Positions 25,978 through 35,003 of a stretch of DNA of 64,000 nucleotides are shown here, piece after piece. Positions within the stretch are counted from its first letter, which is position 1. Every line of letters starts with the position of its first letter. The stretch covers positions 3,162,001 to 3,226,000 of the forward strand of contig OY760427.1 of assembly GCA_963663495.1 (NCBI GenBank), given 5' to 3'. Origin of the DNA: G963663495 sp963663495 (GTDB lineage: Bacteria > Bacteroidota > Rhodothermia > Rhodothermales > Bin80). The translations under genes were made by a program, and so were the position numbers. The notes beneath the pieces were generated by a model. That model was given only the letters and a program-made list of their open reading frames with translations. It did no database searches and had not been told where the DNA came from.

Positions 25978-27090
25978 TCACCGTTGATTCCATACGTTGA
26001 TTAGGTTACGCCATTGTCTACCCACGGCTTCTGCCGAGAATACGTCCTCGTATCGCTGTCGTGCGCTCCGCGCTGCACTAGGCCATACCGACGCGGTCCG
26101 TTCCACTGCATCGGCGATTTCGGACGGAGCGCGGGGCGCCACAAATTGGGCCTCCTTACCGGCGCGAACCATTTCGGGGAGTGAAGCATGGGAAGTTACG
26201 ACCACTGGCGTCGCCGCCTCCAGAGCTTCAATCACGGCATGCGGCTGTGCTTCACTCGGATAGTAGGTTGGGAGCAAGAATACATCAGCCGACAAATGGA
26301 GTGCCTTAACACGCTGTCGGTCGGATACCGGTCCTGGTACATGTACCCACTCGGTTAAGCCTAACGCTTTGACACGGGCTATGAAGGCGGCACGATCTGC
26401 TTGGGTATCCCAACGCCCTGCAAAGGTGGCTCGCACAGCCCGTCCACGTTCCCGAAGCAGTGCAACAGCCTCCAGGGCGTCACCGAATCCCTTTGAGGGG
26501 ATCATGTTGCTGAGATAGAGAAGGTGGAGGTCAGCTGCCTTCGGACAACGCTTCACCTTGGTCTCCCATTCCTCCGCGGACACAGCCATCCTTGTCGTAT
26601 TGGGAATGACGGTCCGCTTGGTCTCCGGAATGAACCGTGCCGTACGCAGAGATAATTCCGAACTGTTGAACACGAACATATCTACGAACGACGCTAACCA
26701 CCGCGCGGAATACCTCGTTGCTGGACGGCGGAACAACTGGTCAAAATTCCCTCTGTGAATCACAGCGCACACTGGATGCCCTCTGAGCGAAGGTACAGAT
26801 AGGAGGAGATCTCGAAAATGCCCAAGAACTGATGGAGAAATGCTACACCACATTATCGGCAAACCGGGCGCGTCCGCAAGCGCGGACTTCAGCTTCTTGC
26901 GGACGCGTAAGTAGTGCACCAATGTCCTGCAGAACTGGGCTAGCCGACCCCCAATAAGACGCGCCTCGGCATGCATCGAACTGATTCGCAAAACGGTGCC
27001 ATGAGGCTCAAGAAGGCTGGCCAAGTGCTCCGTAGCCAAGGCTTGGCCATCAACCGGCGGGGGAAACCGACCAAACACAATAATTTTCAC
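25978..27090 (-). CDS. Glycosyltransferase family 4
   Basis: A 370-aa protein with two Rossmann-like halves of the GT-B fold. The N-terminus has FGRFPPPVDGQALA, the acceptor-side glycine-rich loop of GT4 enzymes. The C-terminal half has LSNMIPSKGFGDAL and a nucleotide-sugar binding segment with EALEAATPVVVT and SLPEMV. It would transfer a sugar from an activated donor to a cell-surface polysaccharide or glycolipid at the inner face of the membrane. Start is GTG at 27090. No partner genes of a polysaccharide locus remain nearby, because both sides are insertion-sequence debris. It may be a fragment of a disrupted locus or linked to glycosylation of the polyketide; neither can be shown. Confidence 0.85.
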   Translation of the reverse strand: MKIIVFGRFPPPVDGQALATEHLASLLEPHGTVLRISSMHAEARLIGGRLAQFCRTLVHYLRVRKKLKSALADAPGLPIMWCSISPSVLGHFRDLLLSVPSLRGHPVCAVIHRGNFDQLFRRPATRYSARWLASFVDMFVFNSSELSLRTARFIPETKRTVIPNTTRMAVSAEEWETKVKRCPKAADLHLLYLSNMIPSKGFGDALEAVALLRERGRAVRATFAGRWDTQADRAAFIARVKALGLTEWVHVPGPVSDRQRVKALHLSADVFLLPTYYPSEAQPHAVIEALEAATPVVVTSHASLPEMVRAGKEAQFVAPRAPSEIADAVERTASVWPSAARSARQRYEDVFSAEAVGRQWRNLINVWNQR

Positions 27091-27284
27091 GGACTAAAGA
27101 TAACGCAGGCGGGCTGTTCTAACCCGTAATCCACACGATTAACCTCATTTTGGGCAGACCTGACCAGATTATTTCGACCCCATGCCGGCGTGCCTAACGA
27201 TGGTCCGGACTGGTTTGGACAAAAGGTATACGCGCTTGCACTGCCCATCGCCCATAAGTCATTATAACGGTTCGATTGTTCGTC

Positions 27285-27425
27285 AGTTCTGGTCAACTCT
27301 CGCTGGCATGGCAGTCGGAATATCTCGGATATTTCGGCCTAGCAGGTATGGTGTGTGACTTGAGGTGAATAATGCCATCCTCTCGTGCGGATACGCGATC
27401 TCTTCCTGCGCCGCTTCCACTGCCT
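27285..27425 (-). repeat. Inverted copy of the IS66 TnpA 3' end
   Basis: This stretch is the reverse complement of about 34075-34207, with scattered differences. It includes a coding remnant, EEIAYPHERMALFTS in minus-strand reading, equivalent to the C-terminus of the TnpA relic at 33860. No gene is otherwise visible between 27091 and 27477. Confidence 0.6.
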
Positions 27426-27477
27426 TTTTACCGATTCAGGTTGTTAGCATTTCGAAACTTGTTCTTTATGTTCCGAC

Positions 27478-29734
27478 ATGTTTCAACAAAATCAGGTCTT
27501 ACGAACGCTCAGCGCTCCCTGCAATGGAGAGCGTTTGGACAGGGTTCTTGCCGACGATCGTTGGCAGTATCGCACGCAGATAGCGCGCGGTGTCTGTGAG
27601 GAATTCGGGTTTCTTGATGCACGGGGCGAACCGCAGGTGAGCAACTGTGCGCAGGCTTTGTTGAAGTTGGAGGCCCGGGGGAGGATTGTGTTGCCCAAGC
27701 CCGAGAATTGTAATGCGGCTAATGCGGAACCGCGTAGGCGCGAGGAGCGGGTACCGGAGCGGGTAGCGTTACCGAACACGGTACACGGGGCCGGGGGTTG
27801 ACGATTGAGTTGGTTGAGACGGACGAGCAGCGTGTGGTGTGGAACACGTTGCTGCACTTTTAGCATCCGAGGCGTACGACCACATTTGTGGGAGCGCAGG
27901 TACGCTATCTAATAGGCAGTGCCCATGGTTACCTGGGAGCGGTGGGATTTTCGGCGGCGTTGCGCCTGGCGCCTAGGGAGTGCTGGATGGCGTGGAGTGA
28001 TGAGCAGCGCAAGGCGCATTTGCACCGTGTGATGTGTTTGAGTCGTTTTCTGATACGGGGGCAGTATCAGGATTTGGCCAGCCATGTACTGGGTAAGGTA
28101 TTGAGACGGTTGGCGGATGATTTTCAGGCACGGTACTGTCACCGTCCCTGGGTTGTCGAAACGTATGTGGGTCCCCAAGGGGAAGGAACGTGTTTTGAGG
28201 TGAACAATTTTGTATTGATCGGCCATACCGCAGGCGGAAAGCGGCACAAGGAGGCAAAGGAAGAGGATCCCAAGGCGCTGTATGTATACGAGTTGGACAA
28301 AGAGTGGCGCGGGACCTAGGGGATACCGGAGGTGGAGTTGCGTCCGGTGAGGGATCCGCACGAGGGGATTGACAGTGCGCAGTGGGCCGAAACGGAGTTT
28401 GGCGGAGCGCCATTGGGAGACAGGCGATTGTCTGTGCGACTGGTAAAGAGCATGTCCATGTTGGCCGATGTGATAGGCCAAAGCATTACCGGTTATTGGA
28501 GAGCAAGAAGGACAAAACGGTAACGCCGGAGAACATATTGGCGCCGCATCGTGGGCGTACGATAGAGCGTATGCGTAGTTAGGAGACTGTGTTATGCATC
28601 CAGGACACGACGAAGTTGCGGTACAGTACGTGGCCGGCGTGTACGGATTTGGAGGTAATAGGGAGTAATCAGACGAAGACGCTGGGGTTGCCATTGCATG
28701 CGACGCTGGCGGTGACGGAGGATGGATTGACGTTGGGGGTGTTGCGTGGCAGCTTCAAGGATCTGGAGGAGGGTCCGCATGTTCCGCGGACGCAGCAGTG
28801 GATAGACGGGTTCAAGGATATATGCGAGGCGGAGGAGGAGCTGTCCGGCGAGACGCAGGTGATCTGTGTTGCGGACCGGGAGGCGGACAGCTTTGCGATG
28901 TTTGCCGAGCAGCGTAGACAGGGTAAGGCGGAGGTATTGATACGAGCGAAGCATGATCGCAAGCTGTTGGATGATCGCAAGCTGTTTGCGGTAATGCGCA
29001 GTGGTAAGGCTCCGGGGAATGTGGAGATAGAGATACAGCGGGTGACGACGCGCAAGAAGCAGGCGCGCAAGCAGGCACGGAAGGGTCGCAGTTACCGGAT
29101 GGTCAATACGGAGGTACGCTACGGGAGGTTCTTGTTGCCGGATCCGAAGAACGAGGAGGAGCCGGTGGTGATGTACGGGGTGCATGTGTTGGAGGTGGAG
29201 CCTCCGGGGGATGCGCCGCCGGTGGAGTGGATGCTATTGACCAGCATGGAGGTAGGGAGCGTAGCGGATGCACGGCGGGTGTTGGCAATGTATCTCAAGC
29301 GGTGGCGGGTGGAAGACTTCTTCCGCGTGCTCAAGAGTGGGTGCAAGGTAGAGCGTTTGGGTCTGCGTACCTCGTTGCGTCTGCAGCGAGCAATAACGAT
29401 GTATTGTGTGATATCCTGGCGCGTCATGACCTTGGTGCAATTGGGTCGGGAGGTGCCGGAGCTGGACGCGGATGTCTTTTTCACGGAGATGGAGCTGCGA
29501 TTCTTGGAAGGATATGCAGCACGGGTAAAGCTGCCGAAGCCCAGTACTTTGGGAGCTGCTATCCTGATCGTAGCGGTGCTCGGCGGCTATCAGAACCGCA
29601 CTCGTGATGGACCGGTGGGTTACCAGATCATGTGGCGTGGCCTAGAGAGGTTACACCTAATGACATTGGGATACGAGGTAAGAGACGAACGATTGAGTGC
29701 ATGCTCGCACGGATGTTCATCTGGGTTCACATAA
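27478..29734 (+). pseudogene. IS4-family transposase with N-terminal DUF4338 domain, broken
   Basis: Read across frames this is one ~740-aa protein. It begins with a winged-helix-like segment (27478-27790). Next comes a DUF4338 domain (27888-28319) with SAHGYLGAVGF, LSRFLI, LASHVL and VVETYV..GTCFEVNNF. A Tn5-like IS4 DDE transposase follows, with FGGAPLGDRRLS, Asp in LCIQDTT, Asp in CVADRE and Glu in YLKRWRVEDFFRVLKSGC. Lesions include a frameshift near 27795, TAG near 27860, TAG near 28317, a frameshift near 28510 and TAG near 28580. DUF4338 is also the DruA domain of Druantia defence systems, but here it is the front end of a transposase. It is surely inactive. Confidence 0.85.
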
Positions 29735-29983
29735 ATGGCATATCAACTTGCCTGATGTGGGCCTATGCCCCAATGGCTACACCTGCGTGAGCGTGCGGTG
29801 AACTGCATCTTGATTAGGTGACGGGTTCTGTAGACCTCCCTTATTCATGAGGGAGTTAAGTGGCGGGGAATCGTCGTTTAATATTATGGTGTAATATGTT
29901 GACTATACACGGTTTGAAGGGGATCCTGTGCGACGCTCAAACGTTCAGAAACCCCAATACCCATTCACCCTGTAACACACCCG

Positions 29984-31423
29984 ATGCCAGATCCCAAATC
30001 CAACCTTCTGTTCGCTTGCCAGTTCAATAAATCCGTTAAAGTTGTACGCTCCAAGACCGATAATCTAACATCGGATGCCGGCGTCATTCCTATGCGCCTG
30101 CTCATGGTGATCAGCACCTTGGCATGCCGACTCGCTTCCGTGCTTAAGGACAATCGGTCCCAAGCTCGGATTACGCATAGCCTTGAGGAGTTAGTGCGGC
30201 AGTTACTGCTGCAACATGTGCAGGGGTGGGGACGTCAGTCAGATGCGGACAAGCTTCGAAGGGACCCCGCCATGCGCGTGGCCACTTCTTCCAAAAGGGG
30301 TATGAGGGCATTACAGGACGATAGGTCCCTGGCATCCCAGCCAACCATGTCTCGCTTCGTGCACATGTTGGCCGGGAAAAAGAATTTCAAGAAGTTGCGC
30401 CTTTTTGTAGAGACATTCGCCATGGAGCACCTGCTGCAGCGTGGTGGCGGGAAGCGCCGCCCCGAGGTGGTCTTTGATGTGGACGGTGTACCGGTAGATA
30501 CACATGGCAAGCAGCAGGGCAGCAAGTGGAACGGATATTACAAGCGCACCATCTTTCTGCCCCTTATCGCCATATGCGGTGAGTCGGGCGACATGTTGGG
30601 GGCGGAATTGCGAGGGGGCACGCAGAATGTGGTGAAGGACTGCTACGGTTTCATTCGACGCATTGGGCTGGCATTGCGTGAACATGTGGCCGACAAGGTC
30701 ATTGTCCGATTGGACGCAGGCTTCAACAGTGGCGAATTATGTGATAAGCTGGAGAACGACCGTATCGGCTACGTGATGCGTCTGAAAGGAAACGATGTGA
30801 TTGACGGGCTTGCGGCGCCTCATTTGGAGGGTGATCAGCCGTCGGACGAATGCTATCACGAACTGCGCTACCGTGCAAAGTGCTGGTCCGTAGAGCGTCG
30901 TGTGGTGCTCGTGGTTGTTCCGGTGCCGGGAGAGCTTTTTCCGCGGCATTTCTATCTGATCACCGATCTGGATGTAGAAGCCTATCCGGCAGAGCAGCTT
31001 GTGAATCTGTACCGGAAGAGAGGAAAGGCGGAAAAGCACTTCGGGGAGCTGAATGCGGCTTGCTCCATGGCGCTGTCGTCGGTTCTCCGTCCGAAGACAC
31101 ACTATAAGGGCCGGCCTGTAGTGCGGGTGCCTGATGAGTCGGAACAGGATGCCGAGATCCGAGCCGAGAACGAGGTCCTGCTACAGGTATACCTTCTAAC
31201 TTATCAGCTCATGCATGTGGGGCGCTGCCTTATGCGGGAGCCTGACGAATCCCAGATAAGTCTGAGCACCTATCGCGAGCGTGTACTCAAGGTGGGGGCC
31301 CGCTTCGTACAACACGCGCGCAACATCGTTATCCACATTGCCGCCAGCGCAGATGCTGCATGGGAGCAATTTTGGCGACGTTATTGTCAACTCACATGGA
31401 TCACGCTTCCCATGAAGAGCTAG
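29984..31423 (+). CDS. IS1380-family transposase
   Basis: An intact 479-aa DDE transposase that inserts its own element. Recognised by the IS1380 catalytic signature: FDVDGVPVDTHG followed by WNGYYKRTIFLPL, a second Asp in IVRLDAGFNSG, and Glu in YRKRGKAEKHFGELN. Length is normal for the family. No lesion is visible, so it may be active and could supply transposase to relatives elsewhere. I could not define its terminal repeats. The upstream 250 bp carries a ~40-bp stretch (29799-29838) resembling 23749-23790 near the PKS start, suggesting shared element ends. Confidence 0.9.
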   Translation: MPDPKSNLLFACQFNKSVKVVRSKTDNLTSDAGVIPMRLLMVISTLACRLASVLKDNRSQARITHSLEELVRQLLLQHVQGWGRQSDADKLRRDPAMRVATSSKRGMRALQDDRSLASQPTMSRFVHMLAGKKNFKKLRLFVETFAMEHLLQRGGGKRRPEVVFDVDGVPVDTHGKQQGSKWNGYYKRTIFLPLIAICGESGDMLGAELRGGTQNVVKDCYGFIRRIGLALREHVADKVIVRLDAGFNSGELCDKLENDRIGYVMRLKGNDVIDGLAAPHLEGDQPSDECYHELRYRAKCWSVERRVVLVVVPVPGELFPRHFYLITDLDVEAYPAEQLVNLYRKRGKAEKHFGELNAACSMALSSVLRPKTHYKGRPVVRVPDESEQDAEIRAENEVLLQVYLLTYQLMHVGRCLMREPDESQISLSTYRERVLKVGARFVQHARNIVIHIAASADAAWEQFWRRYCQLTWITLPMKS

Positions 31424-31436
31424 CTAAGTCATATTT

Positions 31437-31463
31437 GCGCCTGCGCTTCGACACCGCAGGCGC
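31437..31463 (+). terminator. Hairpin after the IS1380 transposase
   Basis: A perfect 9-bp stem, GCGCCTGCG and CGCAGGCGC, with a 9-nt loop lies 14 nt after the stop codon. There is no T-run, so it is not a classical intrinsic terminator. The remaining sequence to 31824 shows no gene. Confidence 0.35.
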
Positions 31464-31824
31464 CCAACGCGGAATGCGGAAAGAGAAGGTAGGCAGAGGT
31501 GCGTCTACCCGACAGACGTCTTCCCAAAATCTCGGTAATGTGACCGCTATCGAGTCGGGAAAAGGGCCTAAACTGGTGTTTTCAGCCCCTCTCATGGTCG
31601 TCCCTACGCATGAACAACGCACAATCGGTCCTGCAGGGTATCCGTCCGGTGAAGTACATTATAACCGAGGGTATTTACTCTCTCAATTAGAGTAAGTTAG
31701 AGCGCGGTTCGAAGGTTTATAGGCTAGCGTCGGTTGGGTGTGCAGGAGTCAAGTACCTGACAGCGTATTCGCAGACCCGTACACGGATCTATCGGATGAC
31801 CCGGGCGCGCCTGTTTAGGGGCTC

Positions 31825-33535
31825 CTATGCCGCTTTCTTGACGGTAGCTTGCTGCAAGTGCCGACTAGCTTTCCAATGATGGGGCAAGAGTTCAGCCATG
31901 CGGTCGGCAGGATGTGTCGGAAGACGGCGTAGTACGTCGGTAAGCCATTCAATCGGGTTTGTCGATTGCAACTTGCATGTGGCAAAAAGAGAGTACAGTA
32001 CTGCGGACCGCTGCGCTGCCCCATGCGATCCCGCAAACAGATGGTTTTTTCGACCAAGCGCAATCGCTCGCATCTGGTTCTCGACCAGATTGTTATCAAT
32101 CTCAACCTCACCGTCTTCCAGGTAACAAACCAGCTTCTCCCACCTGTTGAGCATGTACCCCACGGCTTCATCCCATCCCGCACTCGGCCGGTGCTCACGA
32201 CTCTCCTCAAGCCATGGCTTCAACTTCTCCAGTACCGGCCGTGCCTCCTCCTGTCGTACCTCCACACGCCGAGCCGGACCAGCTCCCTCCTTACGCAACC
32301 CACGCTCTATCGCATACAACTGCCGGATTTCCTCCATTACATGGCGCACCTTCTTGGGCTCCTTTTTTCTGCAGTCATAAAACTTGCGACGCGCATGCGC
32401 CATACATCCAAACAGCGTTATCCCGCCCCGCGTACCAAACGCATCGTACACCACATACCCGTCGGTTTGCATCGCCCCTCTATATCCGCGCAAGAATTCC
32501 CACGGTCCAGCGCGCGCACGGCTCGGGCTGTAATCCATCATCACCACCTTCGCCCGCGGTGCCAGGTATACCCAAAGATAGCCGCGATGCGTCTTTCCTT
32601 CGTTTTTCTTCCCTTTCTTCTCCTTCCCTTCCTTCTTCGGCTTTTGCACCGGGAACGTTGTCTCATCCACCTGCAGATACCCGCTACGAAGCACCTCCTT
32701 ACGCAACGCATCTCCTAACGGACCCAGATACGTCGCTACCTTCGCAATCCAATCCCCCATTGTAGCAGCCGATAGCTTCACGCCATGGCGCTGAAACTTC
32801 TTCCGCAGCCGGTATAGCGGCATATGATCGACATATTTGGCTACCGCCAAATACGCCAACAACCCCGGACCCGCCTTCCCCTTCGGTATGACACGCTTCG
32901 GCAACGGTGGATCGGAACAAAAAGTACTGACGGTGCCGAAGGCCCGCCTTCCCCTTCGGTATGACACGCTTCGGCAACGGCGCTATGACCACCCCCTTGC
33001 GAGGCTCCTTGCAGACAACGTACTTCGGCCGCACAATCCGTACTACCCTCGTGAAGCCCGGCACATATTCCAGGTACTCCGTTACTTCCTCGCCGATGTA
33101 CTTCATACCCGCGGTGCTGCCCTCCGGCTCAAGGCGGATCACCTCTCTGGGCAGATGGTCCGGAATCGGCCCACGCACCGGCTTGTTCTTCCCACGCCGC
33201 TTGCGCTTTACCGGGACATACTCCTCCTCCTCCTCCTCGGGCTCAACAGCTTCTGGTTCCTCTCCAGACAACTGGCCTTGCTGCGCATTGTCCGCCGGCG
33301 TGTAACGCTCACTCTTTTTGCCAGAGAGTAGGCGATGCGCTTGTTCCAACCTGTCTTCCAGATGGCTAATCTTCGCAGCCATATCCGCGATGTTCTTGGA
33401 TAGACGATCGGCTTTTTTCTCCAAGCGACGGACCTGCTTTCGCAGATCCTTGTTCTCAGCCTCTTGGTTTCTTAGCCTCTGAAAAAGGGCTTCACCGGCA
33501 GGAGAAGAGGGGGAGAAAGATACCTTGGGCCGCAT
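31825..33535 (-). pseudogene. tnpC: IS66-family transposase TnpC, split by a 73-bp duplication/insertion
   Basis: N-terminal part (33535 down to ~32980): coiled coil, LSGKKSERYTP, an acidic run and a zinc-binding-like region. C-terminal part (~32900-31825): YLQVDETTFPV, MAHARRKFYD, and the IS66 signature IDNNLVENQMRAIALGRKNHLFAGS. The two are in different frames because 38 bp at 32943-32980 recur at 32870-32907 with 35 bp between. The added 73 bp shift the frame. Without it the protein would be a normal-length IS66 transposase, so the lesion is probably recent. No tnpB (IS66 Orf2) is visible next to it. Confidence 0.85.
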
Positions 33536-33859
33536 AGTTCGTGTACATGTGCGTCCGCCACAATGTTCCGGTTCTTCTCCCCAAAACCCATGTTTTTTGT
33601 CCCCAAAGACGCTGATTGCTGCCTGCATTCAGGCGCCAAGACGATAAGCTGCACACCACTCCGAAATTCCCAAGTCGGCACACCAAACCCGGCGTATAAT
33701 CACCTTGCACTAAGCTCTACAAGCGGACTACGCAGACCAATGCTAAGCCCGCTTTACCATGTACTTCACCGTACGGATACCCTGCAGGTACCGAAACAGC
33801 ACTTTTAGACCCGAACAGGGTACATCATGAATATTGCAGGGTAGAGCTTACCCGTAGAC

Positions 33860-34130
33860 GTGAGAACCCAGATCCCGGACCGCCTGGTACAGCCCAGACG
33901 TACGGCGGAAGAGATGTTTCCGCTGGTAGAGCAGTATAACGAAAGGACCCGGTCCGCAGCGGCGTCTTGCACAGAGCAGGGCATCTCGTACGGACCGTTG
34001 AATTACTGGACGCGGAAGTATCGCCAGGAGACTGCAGCCGAGGGTTCGTGGATGTAGGCAATGCAGCGCCAAGGGAAGCGGCGCAGGAAGAGATAGTGTA
34101 TCCGCACGAGAGGATGGCATTATTCACCTC
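33860..34130 (+). pseudogene. IS66 accessory TnpA, frameshifted
   Basis: A GTG-initiated frame gives RTAEEMFPLVEQYNERTRSA and NYWTRKYRQE, typical of the helix-turn-helix accessory protein of IS66 elements, then stops at 34057. The rest of the protein (GFVDVG and EEIVYPHERMALF) continues in another frame. It is head-to-head with the tnpC pseudogene rather than co-directional, so the two belong to different insertions. Related relics lie at 23800-24060 and 27285-27425. The 320 bp between tnpC and this relic show no gene. Confidence 0.6.
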
Positions 34131-34249
34131 AAGTCAAACACCATACCTGCCAGGCCAAAATACCCGAGATATTCCGACAGCCATGCCAGCGAGAATTGAC
34201 CAGAACTGACCCAAAATCTAACCGCAATGGATGATTCATGGGTACAGGG

Positions 34250-34850
34250 CAGACCAAGCGTCTTGATACCACGTTGAAGCAGCATCAGCGAAGACTGGCG
34301 AGACAGAAGAAAGGCTCCAACGGAAGCATAGAATCGCCCGCATACAGCGCAAGCGTGCTAACATCCTCAAGAATGCGAACCACCAGGTAAGTCGCAGTAT
34401 TACCAATTGCTCCTCAACGGTGATACTGGAGGACCTAAAGATCAAAGCGATGACACGTTCAGCTAAGGGAACGATGGAGAGCTTTGGCACAAACGTCAGA
34501 CAGAAGTCTGGCCTCAACCGTGAGATACTGCGAACAGGTTGGGGCCAGCTGGAACAGATGCTGGGCTATAATTGCCGCAAGGTGATAAAGGTTACCGCTG
34601 CCTATACCAGTCAGCGGTGTTCTGTGTGTGGGCACACAGAAGCGAGTAACCGTAAGACGCAGAGCAAATTCACGTGTATGTCCTGTGGACATGCGGATCA
34701 TGCAGACCTGAATGCGGCTGCAAACATACTGGCCTCCGGGATTGGGGCTTCTGCACGGCGAGGGGCGTTCGGGTTACCGACCCCTATGACCCGTGAAATT
34801 GATACTAGTGCCTCACTGTGTACAGTTGGTCACTCACGTATATAATTCCC
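34250..34850 (+). pseudogene. tnpB: tnpB fragment 2 (C-terminal half)
   Basis: Begins abruptly within codons equivalent to residue ~216 of the full-length copies and ends with the element's inverted repeat GTATATAATTCCC. A 13-bp deletion near 34322 shifts the frame. From 34420 the frame is open through Glu in MILEDLK, the CSVC/CMSC zinc ribbon and the final HADL motif. The RuvC motif I half is gone, so it cannot be a nuclease. The 3' end of the element is intact and could still act as a terminal repeat or encode a guide-RNA scaffold. Confidence 0.85.
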
Positions 34851-35003
34851 TACCCAAGATCTGTTTATTGGGAGCAGTCCGACTTCACTACGGCTGGCCA
34901 GACACCTGCTGCACATTCAGCGTACGCGGGCTTTCCGGACCCGGAAGAATTTGCCGTGACATCAACGGTCGGAGGAGCAGCGCAGCCCTTGGAGCGAAGT
35001 GCC

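Noticed and set aside
27478..29734. Druantia defence system
   Set aside because: The DUF4338 segment is continuous with an IS4 transposase and no DruB-E-like genes are nearby.
31360..31695. Plus-strand ORF of 111 codons after the IS1380 gene
   Set aside because: Overlaps the transposase 3' end in another frame, has no recognisable motif and contains the hairpin; probably not coding.
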